Shown here piece by piece: positions 17,534 to 24,455 of a DNA stretch of 64,000 nt; position 1 is the first letter of the stretch, and each line of letters opens with the position of its first letter. This DNA is from CAWIHS01 sp963836005. GTDB lineage: Bacteria; Pseudomonadota; Gammaproteobacteria; GRL18. Both the position numbers and the translations under genes were made by a program. The notes under the pieces were generated by a model, which saw nothing but the letters and a program-made list of their open reading frames with translations, ran no database searches and was not told where the DNA came from. The stretch is from contig CAWIHS010000006.1 in NCBI GenBank assembly GCA_963836005.1, positions 62,001-126,000 of the forward strand, written 5' to 3'.

Positions 17534-19312
17534 ATGATACTGAATAACACTCATATGAATATTAAACAGTTACCCCAACCATTAGGTTTCTTTCATATCA
17601 TCACCGGTGATGATGCACTGCATTATGGTTATTGGCCAGAAGACCCATTGAAGCTTTCGCTGGCCCAGGCACAGCAGGAACATTCCAGACTATTGCTCGG
17701 CTATTTCCCTCCACCTCCCGGTAAGGTTCTGGATGTAGGCTGCGGCCTGGGACTGATGGCCGGAGAACTGCACCGGCAAGGCTATCAGGTTACCGCCATC
17801 GCACCCTCTGCAAGCCTGATAGCTTATGCTGAAGAAAAACATTCCGGGCCAGACTATATTAATTGTGGATTTCTGGATGATAATAAACAGTTGCAGGGAC
17901 AGTTTCAAGAACGGCGCTATGATGTCATTCTTTTTCAGGAGTCACTGCAATATTTTTCTGATTTAGCACCGGTTTTTCAAAAAGCCAGAGACTTGCTGGA
18001 AGCAGACGGGCGGATCATACTCTGTGATGAAGTCTCTTATAATGAAAGCACGCGTCCGCGTTCTGCAGTGCATCTGGCACGAAGTATTGAACAGAATTTC
18101 CTGGAACAGGGCTTTTATACTCAGCATCACCAGTTCATGGGACAGCAGGTAACCCCGACCTGTGAACATGTTTTGCAAGGGTTCAAAAATAAGCGGCAGC
18201 AGATGCTGAGCGCTTTCGGCCAGGAGGTGGCAGGACAGATAGAACATACCATCGCTGAGTGGCATAACCTGCAGGACTGGTATAAAAAACAGCTGCTGGG
18301 CTATGAAATGTGGGATCTGCGTCCCTCGCAGTTGTTGATTAAGGGCTATCAGGCCAATATTGAACAGACTATTGTCGCTCAGTTCAACCATATTTTCGGA
18401 CAAAACAGAACCTTAACCCACTGGTCATGGAAATACCGTGAAAATCCCTATGGAGGTCCTTTGGTGTCTGCGGCCTGGGATCATGCACAATTAGCTTCGC
18501 ATTATTCCGCTTATCCATTACCTCTGACCATCCATGGCCGCCAAACAACCACTTACCATGTGGGGGATACGTTTACCATGCCAGCGTATAGAGGGATTGG
18601 GCGGGGTAAAACGAATCTGCTCAGCAGGGTGGTCAGACATTTTCATAAATCCTGTTGTGAAGGACACATAGATTTTTTCTATGGGTTTAATACCGGGAAA
18701 ATTCAGAAACTGGGGAAAAACTTTCTCTCCTATGTGCCTGTAGCGCCTGTCTACGAGTACACCTATCCGTCTTCACTGCTTAAGTTAAATAAATATTCAA
18801 AATTAAAAAGGCTCATCAAAGGTTTTCGTATTCAACTGGTTGAACAATCTGGTGACTGGGCAGATTCTGTGTTTGCAAAGGCTAAAGCTGATTATCCCAT
18901 GTTGATCAGCCGCAGCAGAGAATATTTGCATTGGCGCTACGATCAACACCCGGATCACAGTTATCAATATGTGCTGCTGAAACATTGGGGAGATATCGTT
19001 GGCTGGTGGGTGATACGTCAGGATGAAGATCGAATGCTGCTGGTAGATGCCTTGTTCCGCAAAGAATATAAACAACAGGCCGTGGAATCGATTATGGAAA
19101 TGTTATTTTCTCAGCCCCAACTGCGGGAAATGTCAGGCTGGTTTACCGATATCCCTGCCTGGTGGGTAGAGTCGCTGCTGGATGCTGGCTTTAATAAGCG
19201 CAGACAGGAACAGCAGCTGGATCTTTGTGTTACTTTTTTTACTGACAGATATGATAAAGATGCTATAATTGACAGCTTTTATTTCACCATGGGCGATAGT
19301 GATCTTTATTAG
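17534..19312 (+). CDS. Two-domain protein: SAM methyltransferase fused to GNAT-like acyltransferase
   Basis: A 592-aa fusion. Residues about 45-200 are a class I methyltransferase with KVLDVGCGLGLMAGEL (motif I, about residue 64) and VILFQESLQYFSDL (about 132). Residues about 285-590 resemble GNAT/Eis-like acyltransferases of glycan loci: HWSWKYRENPYGGPLVSAAW, then DTFTMPAYRGIGRGKTNLL, where the RGIGRG stretch is acetyl-CoA-loop-like, then YLHWRYDQHPDHSYQYVLL. The fusion would let one protein both methylate and acylate a sugar. The start is ATG 17534 or 17555, both weakly preceded by a ribosome site. It ends in the long AT-rich gap before the secreted protein gene. Confidence 0.7.
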   Translation: MILNNTHMNIKQLPQPLGFFHIITGDDALHYGYWPEDPLKLSLAQAQQEHSRLLLGYFPPPPGKVLDVGCGLGLMAGELHRQGYQVTAIAPSASLIAYAEEKHSGPDYINCGFLDDNKQLQGQFQERRYDVILFQESLQYFSDLAPVFQKARDLLEADGRIILCDEVSYNESTRPRSAVHLARSIEQNFLEQGFYTQHHQFMGQQVTPTCEHVLQGFKNKRQQMLSAFGQEVAGQIEHTIAEWHNLQDWYKKQLLGYEMWDLRPSQLLIKGYQANIEQTIVAQFNHIFGQNRTLTHWSWKYRENPYGGPLVSAAWDHAQLASHYSAYPLPLTIHGRQTTTYHVGDTFTMPAYRGIGRGKTNLLSRVVRHFHKSCCEGHIDFFYGFNTGKIQKLGKNFLSYVPVAPVYEYTYPSSLLKLNKYSKLKRLIKGFRIQLVEQSGDWADSVFAKAKADYPMLISRSREYLHWRYDQHPDHSYQYVLLKHWGDIVGWWVIRQDEDRMLLVDALFRKEYKQQAVESIMEMLFSQPQLREMSGWFTDIPAWWVESLLDAGFNKRRQEQQLDLCVTFFTDRYDKDAIIDSFYFTMGDSDLY

Positions 19313-19790
19313 TGGTGAGGGTATTGCTATCGCAGTTCGCCAGTTTAAATTAAGTTAAAGCAAATTGCTGCGGACAATTTAAGCGGATTGCTCGGCGCTT
19401 AATTAATGAGATATAAATGATATATATAAGTCAAATTTCACGACTCTTCTAGGGGAGAGGTTTTTCCAGATGTTGTTTTGAGACACGCTTCACAATTTGA
19501 AGAAATAGAATATAAATAACTACTAATGTGATGAAAGTCAAATAGTTATGAGTTTTTTTTAAAAAAATACTTGAAAGATCGTAAAACCCCGATATAATGT
19601 GCATCAGTGTACTAGGGAGTAGTTGAATAGTGCGCGGATGTGATTGGCAGTGACCTTAATAGGGCTTGTTCTGACTGCTGATAGCGTTGTAATTGACGAA
19701 TTCAACTGACTTGATACATTAAAAACCTGTTGTTTTTTTGCAACATGTTGCTTTTTTGTAAAAAAAAGTGATAATATTAGCTCATAACTA

Positions 19791-19818
19791 TTGCATAAAT
19801 GCTTTTTATAGTTATAAT
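19791..19818 (+). promoter_or_regulatory. Predicted sigma70 promoter
   Basis: TTGCAT at 19791-19796 and a perfect TATAAT at 19813-19818 are separated by 16 bases. Transcription would begin near 19825, giving a leader of about 118 bases before ATG 19943. The prediction is from sequence only. Confidence 0.55.
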
Positions 19819-19830
19819 AGCGTTAAAGAT

Positions 19831-19846
19831 GTTGCTAAATAGCAAC
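19831..19846 (+). promoter_or_regulatory. 5'-leader hairpin
   Basis: Perfect inverted repeat GTTGCTA-AA-TAGCAAC placed a few bases after the expected transcription start. A hairpin at the extreme 5' end can protect an mRNA from decay, as in the ompA leader. Its role here is inference. Confidence 0.45.
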
Positions 19847-19942
19847 TAATAATTTTTGGTGTGCGGGCTGTCTGCCACATTAAATAAAAAAACTAGTTGT
19901 TTAGTACAATTGAATGTTTCTAGAAATATAACGGAGAAATAC

Positions 19943-21304
19943 ATGTTTAATAAAAAAATACTCGCAGCTTCTATGGCGGCAGCTATTTCAACTGGAATGG
20001 TTGCACAGGTGCATGCGATAAAAGTACAGGAAAACAATACTGGTCAGGCGCTTTTAGGACCAATGTATATCACTGGTGGTGGCTTAAATTCCGAGATCAC
20101 TGTTGTTAATACCAGAACCGATGCAGCTGTTAAAGCTAAAATCGTTTTCCGTGAAGGTATAACTTCTTCAGAGGTTCTTGACTTTATCCTCTATCTGACT
20201 CCTGGTGATGTCTGGCGCGGTACTATTGTCGGCGAAACCAGCGCTGCACGCATTGTATCTATAGATGATTCAATGACGGATAACAATGGTAACTTCGGCA
20301 GTGTTGACAATCCAGTCGACCAGCCTTTATTTGATAAAGAGTCAACCGGCTCAAATGGTTATGGCCACTTTGAAGTCTTTGGTGTCTATTCTATAACCAT
20401 TGGTAGCACCAACGTTGATTCAGTTTCTACTCCAGGTTCAAAGATTGTTGTTAAGCCAGGTATGACCAAGCCTGATCTGCGCAATCTCTTTAATACCATT
20501 GATGCCAATCCAGTATCTTCGGCCAATATAGGCGCCGGTGAGTTTCCTGCCAGAGTTTCTACTCGTGATCCCGAGTATTTACAGATGATGGGTGAAGTGC
20601 AGATGGTGAACGGTGAGAATGCCCTGGCTAGCTACGTGGTCCCTGCTTTAGGTCCTACTCATACTTTTGATGAAGCAACTTATGTGGTTTCTAATCCAGA
20701 CTTCAATGCGTTTCTTAGTTTAGAAACCAATATTGGTGAAGGTTTCAGTGCATTTGGTGATGGTGATAACATAGCTGAGATTGAGACAGCTATAGCTACT
20801 GTAGCCACCTCTTTTACATACAATGTTACTGGTTCTAATATCACTGCTGCTGCTATTACTTTCCCAACCAAGTATCGTCATAGAGAAGATACTTTTGGTG
20901 TAGGTGGTTGTGAGCCAGGTACTCTGCTGACTGACGGTACCTACGGTTATTCATCTCCATTTGAAGATACTCATACGGGTGAAATCGTTTTCTCCTTCAT
21001 ATCTTTTGATAACTCAGAAAATAGCGAAGAAGTTATAGATGGTCAGTTCTCTGGTGGTGATGCTCCTGAAAGCTCTTCATTACCATATGAAGTTAACCTT
21101 GTAGTACCTAATTTCTACTCACCAATTTCTGGCTGGGCTCAAATGGGTTATCTGCCTAATGTTGCTAGCGGATTTGTCGGTGCAAGACAGGGTTGTGAAT
21201 ATCAGGGTGTTCCTGCTCTTAGCGCGACTCTGAAAACCAAAGGTGCAAACTTCCTTTGGACGGATGCCGGCGAGCGTCGTAGTATGATGTATTTAGCTGA
21301 CTAA
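19943..21304 (+). CDS. Secreted or cell-surface protein of unknown function, probably highly expressed
   Basis: A 453-aa protein with a clear Sec signal peptide (MFNKKILAASMAAAISTGMVAQVHA, cleavage likely after residue 25). The mature part is rich in Gly, Thr, Asn and acidic residues, with few lysines and only two cysteines pairs possible (CEPG and CEYQG regions). The repeated all-beta style of sequence (ITGGGLNSEITVVNTRTDAAVKAKIVF) looks like an extracellular beta domain. I do not recognise the family. ATG 19943 has a good ribosome site (ACGGAG) and starts the signal peptide; an upstream in-frame GTG at 19856 would spoil it. A strong terminator follows. Long promoter region, clean codon use and terminator suggest an abundant surface protein, possibly S-layer-like, but this is inference. 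Confidence 0.7.
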   Translation: MFNKKILAASMAAAISTGMVAQVHAIKVQENNTGQALLGPMYITGGGLNSEITVVNTRTDAAVKAKIVFREGITSSEVLDFILYLTPGDVWRGTIVGETSAARIVSIDDSMTDNNGNFGSVDNPVDQPLFDKESTGSNGYGHFEVFGVYSITIGSTNVDSVSTPGSKIVVKPGMTKPDLRNLFNTIDANPVSSANIGAGEFPARVSTRDPEYLQMMGEVQMVNGENALASYVVPALGPTHTFDEATYVVSNPDFNAFLSLETNIGEGFSAFGDGDNIAEIETAIATVATSFTYNVTGSNITAAAITFPTKYRHREDTFGVGGCEPGTLLTDGTYGYSSPFEDTHTGEIVFSFISFDNSENSEEVIDGQFSGGDAPESSSLPYEVNLVVPNFYSPISGWAQMGYLPNVASGFVGARQGCEYQGVPALSATLKTKGANFLWTDAGERRSMMYLAD

Positions 21305-21337
21305 CTTTAAATCAGCTTAAACTGATTTAAAGTTTAA

Positions 21338-21374
21338 AAAAGCCGTAGCGATTAACATCACTACGGCTTTTGTT
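21338..21374 (+). terminator. Rho-independent terminator
   Basis: Stem AAAAGCCGTAG (21338-21348) pairs with CTACGGCTTTT (21361-21371) over a 12-base loop, followed by a short T-rich stretch. It lies 33 bases after the stop of the secreted protein gene. Confidence 0.85.
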
Positions 21375-21554
21375 ATTGTAAAGAAAAAGTTCTTTGCTGT
21401 ATTTAAAGCTATAATTCAATGACAGTAAAACTATGCTATGATGGTAATCGCAGTTATTTATAGGAAAATAAACAGCAGAAGATAAAATGGGATATGAAAA
21501 ATGCGCATAGTGCCCATGCTTAAAAGGATCACGGCACTGTCGGCTAACTAAAAC

Positions 21555-21926
21555 CTAGTGCTTGTTATTTAAAGGGACAGCAGTTCCGGTAGTACTCATT
21601 TTTAATAAATTCTCAGGTATGGCACCCTGATCCGGAACATCTTGCCAGGGGCCATCCGGTTTTTTTGAAATTGTCCACTGGCCGTTTTTATTTTGTGTGT
21701 AATACCAGAAATTTATATAAAATAGTGTCCTATTGTTGTCTGCTATATATATTTCGTGTTCAAGATCGAGTGAGGTTTTTATACCGTCACGAGTCACAAA
21801 ATGCAGCGTCTGCTGATCAGGTTCATTTTTATCAGCACATGAAGCATTAAACACAGGGAGCAGCAGTATAGGCAGTAGCTTTAACAGGCTAGTTTGTTTT
21901 TCTTTTAATCGAATGAAATATCTCAT
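21555..21926 (-). CDS. Small exported protein, possible lipoprotein
   Basis: A protein of about 123 aa with a basic N-terminus and hydrophobic segment (LLKLLPILLLPVFNASC). This could be a signal peptide with an atypical lipobox, NASC, lacking the usual Leu at -3. The mature part contains LFYINFWYYTQNKNGQWTISKKPDGPWQDVP, an aromatic pattern seen in small secreted proteins of unknown function. ATG 21926 was chosen; ATG 21932 is two codons earlier and would overlap the start of the divergent lipoprotein gene at 21927. The family is not recognised. Confidence 0.5.
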   Translation of the reverse strand: MRYFIRLKEKQTSLLKLLPILLLPVFNASCADKNEPDQQTLHFVTRDGIKTSLDLEHEIYIADNNRTLFYINFWYYTQNKNGQWTISKKPDGPWQDVPDQGAIPENLLKMSTTGTAVPLNNKH

Positions 21927-22280
21927 ATGCATGATTTTTTTTATAAAAAGAGTTTAACGGGTTTTTTATTAGTTTTTCTCATACTATCACTGCACGGATG
22001 CGTTGCAAAGGAAAAAAATCCATTAATTGGCCGCTGGATGTCTGAAAATAAACTGATGCAAGTGACTAACCCAAAATATAAAGAAGTACGTCTGGAATTC
22101 AGAGCGGATTCTATGAGCATTGATGATAAAACCATTCCGGTCATTTATAAATTCAAGCAAGATCAGGTGGTTTTATTTTCCCGGGGTGAAAAAGTAGTTG
22201 TACACCTGCTGGACGATAAGAAAATTATTCTTTTTTTAAGAAATCTGGGAAAAAGGATTTATCTTAAACAAAATGCATAA
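21927..22280 (+). CDS. Small lipoprotein of unknown function
   Basis: A 117-aa protein with a typical lipoprotein signal: basic residues, hydrophobic core and lipobox LHGC at residues 22-25, with Cys25 as the lipid-bearing residue. The mature segment PLIGRWMSENKLMQVTNPKYKEVRLEFRADSM looks like a small lipocalin- or META-like beta domain. The region near the C-terminus is lysine-rich. Its ATG lies head to head with the minus-strand gene starting at 21926 or 21932, so the two share or overlap their upstream sequences. The family is unrecognised; the lipoprotein nature is well supported. Confidence 0.65.
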   Translation: MHDFFYKKSLTGFLLVFLILSLHGCVAKEKNPLIGRWMSENKLMQVTNPKYKEVRLEFRADSMSIDDKTIPVIYKFKQDQVVLFSRGEKVVVHLLDDKKIILFLRNLGKRIYLKQNA

Positions 22281-22304
22281 CTGCTGAGCGTATCTATAAG
22301 AAAT

Positions 22305-22558
22305 GTAACTACTCAGCGTATTTGAAATATTGTAACATCTCAATAAGTCCGTGCAAGATCCCCTCCCCATATCAGGGGGAAGGAACTTAAACTGCATGGA
22401 CTTATTGAGAAGTTACGAAATATTGCACTAAGTGCTTGATATCAGGTATTTGTGGAAGGCAGATAATTGCTCCATGCATAACCTGCATTACCCACATCCA
22501 TGTGGGTCAATAAATAACTGACAGCAAGCACGATCTTATAGATACGCTGAGTAGTTAC
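22305..22558. mobile_element. MITE-like element, type A, with nested type B element
   Basis: Terminal inverted repeats are GTAACTACTCAGCGTA (22305-22320) and TACGCTGAGTAGTTAC (22543-22558). The element is flanked by an exact 8-bp duplication TAAGAAAT (22297-22304 and 22559-22566). It carries no gene. Internal segments such as TTGATATCAGGTATTTGTGG and the hairpin CCCACATCCATGTGGG recur in other copies in the window. A second element is inserted at 22332-22416. Confidence 0.9.
22332..22416. mobile_element. 85-bp MITE-like element, type B, nested in type A
   Basis: Terminal repeats GTAACATCTCAATAAGTCC (left) and GGACTTATTGAGAAGTTAC (right) surround a core with a CCCCT/AGGGG hairpin. An exact 8-bp duplication GAAATATT flanks it (22324-22331 and 22417-22424). 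The termini share GTAAC with type A. It inserted after the type A element. Confidence 0.88.
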
Positions 22559-22566
22559 TAAGAAAT

Positions 22567-22879
22567 TAAGTTTTGCACAGAGCTTCATTGCTCAACTTTG
22601 ACACCAGAAATCGCCAATCAAGAAAATTTTATGGCGTGTTATGTCAAGATTAAACATCACGATATCAGTATTCTTTATCAGTTATAGAAATATTAACAGA
22701 TATAACTACAAGTGGGCATAACATTCAGGCAAATTAAAAGATGACGTTCAATATCAGGGCAAATCAGGCAAACAGGTGTTTACTGTAAATTTGCCTAATA
22801 CATCACATATATTTGCAGTAATTACTGTTAGTATATGATAGTATCCTAATATAGGAAAATTAGTTTTTAGAGGTGTTTC
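22567..22879. other. Intergenic stretch without a recognised gene
   Basis: About 310 bases of AT-rich sequence between the type A element and the next gene. A possible promoter-like AT-rich stretch (GTATATGATAGTATCCTAATATAGG, in part) lies at about 22830-22857. A ribosome site AGAGGTG precedes ATG 22880. Nothing else was seen. Confidence 0.4.
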
Positions 22880-24295
22880 ATGAAATTACAATTCGGATTA
22901 AATAAAATATTGAAGACTCGAACCAGTCTTTTAAAGCTGGTACCCGGCCTTTTTGTGATCCTGTCCGGCTCAGCTGCAGCGCAGAATCTTTTTTTAAACT
23001 TTCAACCGTTCAAGGCGGCCTCCTACAATGAACAATATGGTACCGTCACTGTACAATTGCAGGGTATTGAACATATTCCTGTCGATGTTGGAGTAACAAC
23101 AAATGTTTCAGTATTCATACCGCAGGGTGTGGACTGGGCCGCAGTCACCATGGCCTACGCAACTGGAAGTAACTGGACCGGTGTTGATTCAGGTGTGTTT
23201 GCTGCCACAGCACCTGGAACTGCCGCAACCGCTGGCGTATTAGACGGCAGAACACCGACTGGATATGTGTATCAGGGTGCAGCTATTCCTGCCGGTGCTC
23301 CTGCTAGCGGCTTAATGGTATTAAAGGGGGTCACACACGCTACGGATTTACATACGGTGCAGGTAAGATACCATATTGCCGATCTTGAAGTGTTTCAGGC
23401 CTGGGCTGGAAATATACCCACGGTAGATACTACAACAACTACAACAACTACACCAACTACACCAACTACACCAACTACACCAACTGCACCAGCTACACCT
23501 AACCCTGATATTCCAGCTGGTTCTGGTTTTGGTGATGGTTCTCATGACAATGTAAATACATATACCGGCGAGCCTGTAACCACCAACTCAGGGCTGTGCG
23601 CTATATTTCCTGCTCTATGTACTAAAAGTAATGTAGATCCAGCACCAGCACCAGCAGAGGATCCGGCAGACGAAGCCGATTTAACGGATGAAGTGGTTGA
23701 TGAAATATCCGGCAAAGGTCCCGTATTACAGGCTTTGATTGAAGAAGCACTGGAGAATGACGGTTTAGCAGAAATGATTGACAGTGTCTCTGTAGATGAA
23801 AATATGCTTTCCATCTTTTTCGGTGAATCTATTTTCCAGGCTGAGGTAGATTTAGCCAGCATACCTTCATCACTATCCGACAGGGTAGAAGCAGGCAGCG
23901 CCGCTTTTTCTGGCAGTAATGTTCCGGGTATTGATTTTATTAAAGCTGTCAATCTAACCTTCAAAATGATAAATGTGAATTCGGTTCGTTTAACTTCTGT
24001 GATTTACGACAGGGAGTTACTGCGGGAAGAGTTTTTAAATATGGACTTTGTCACTGATGTTGAGTTTGAAGGTCCCTGGATGCATCTTACACTCGATGAT
24101 GATCAAATTCTCAGTGGCTACTTTGACAATGTGATCATTTTGAATGCAGCTAACAAAGCCATCGATGGTATGAATATCGTCTTGCCGTCAGTAAATGGCT
24201 TTCATTATGATGATGTTAACAATGACGGTATGACTGATGTCATGATTATCTATCCTGACGGAGCGTCCCAGCTTCTTTATCTGAAGAAAACCTGA
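22880..24295 (+). CDS. Exported protein with Thr/Pro-repeat linker and calcium-loop-like C-terminus
   Basis: A 471-aa protein with a signal peptide ending at about residue 35 (VILSGSAAAQ). The N-terminal domain (about 36-180) is beta-rich and Gly/Ala/Thr-rich. Residues about 184-210 are a low-complexity linker of Thr and Pro coded by 9-base tandem units. After an acidic Ala/Pro segment (about 252-275) comes a second domain. Near the end DDVNNDGMTDVMIIYPDG resembles the DxNxDGxxD calcium loops of FG-GAP or dockerin-type repeats. ATG 22880 follows a good AGAGGTG site, and a terminator follows the gene. No family was recognised; a surface role is inferred. Confidence 0.65.
   Translation: MKLQFGLNKILKTRTSLLKLVPGLFVILSGSAAAQNLFLNFQPFKAASYNEQYGTVTVQLQGIEHIPVDVGVTTNVSVFIPQGVDWAAVTMAYATGSNWTGVDSGVFAATAPGTAATAGVLDGRTPTGYVYQGAAIPAGAPASGLMVLKGVTHATDLHTVQVRYHIADLEVFQAWAGNIPTVDTTTTTTTTPTTPTTPTTPTAPATPNPDIPAGSGFGDGSHDNVNTYTGEPVTTNSGLCAIFPALCTKSNVDPAPAPAEDPADEADLTDEVVDEISGKGPVLQALIEEALENDGLAEMIDSVSVDENMLSIFFGESIFQAEVDLASIPSSLSDRVEAGSAAFSGSNVPGIDFIKAVNLTFKMINVNSVRLTSVIYDRELLREEFLNMDFVTDVEFEGPWMHLTLDDDQILSGYFDNVIILNAANKAIDGMNIVLPSVNGFHYDDVNNDGMTDVMIIYPDGASQLLYLKKT
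23431..23498 (+). repeat. In-frame 9-base tandem repeat (Thr-Pro-Thr linker)
   Basis: Units of ACAACAACT grading into ACACCAACT run for about seven copies, coding for Thr tracts and then Thr-Pro-Thr. Because the unit is a multiple of three, changes in copy number would alter linker length without shifting the frame. Confidence 0.8.
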
Positions 24296-24343
24296 GCGAA
24301 AGATTTAAAACACGTTTTAAATCATAAATAACCTCTTTTAATC

Positions 24344-24371
24344 AAGGGCCCTGCTTGCAGGGCCCTTTTTT
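24344..24371 (+). terminator. Rho-independent terminator
   Basis: Perfect 11-bp stem AAGGGCCCTGC (24344-24354) and GCAGGGCCCTT (24357-24367) with a two-base loop, followed by T residues. It ends transcription of the Thr/Pro-linker protein gene. Confidence 0.88.
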
Positions 24372-24455
24372 ATGTCCTGCCTAATAAAATAACAGCATCG
24401 CTTATGCTAAAATGCACTGTTGCATAAAACTAAATTTAAATTTGAGATATCTGTG

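Larger units (their letters stand above)
19313..19942. promoter_or_regulatory. Long AT-rich leader region upstream of the secreted 453-aa protein
   Basis: This 630-base stretch has no credible gene. It is rich in A/T tracts, notably at 19553-19567 and 19732-19766. It contains a perfect 12-bp palindrome GCAACATGTTGC at 19740-19751 flanked by T runs. At least two sigma70-like promoters lie near its end: TTGCTT-N17-ATAATA at 19748-19776, and the separately listed one at 19791-19818. The size and composition suggest strong, perhaps regulated, expression of the downstream gene. Confidence 0.55.

Noticed and set aside
19856..19942. Upstream GTG start at 19856 for the secreted 453-aa protein.
   Set aside because: The extra residues carry no export signal and would spoil the clear signal peptide starting at 19943, which has its own ribosome site.
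22305..22558. Could the repeats be REP/BIME elements or transcription attenuators only?
   Set aside because: Exact 8-bp target duplications around several copies and nested insertion show transposition. A secondary role as terminators is still possible.
23348..23545. Minus-strand frame with WCSWCSWCS repeats.
   Set aside because: It is the antisense reading of the Thr-Pro tandem repeat in the exported protein gene.
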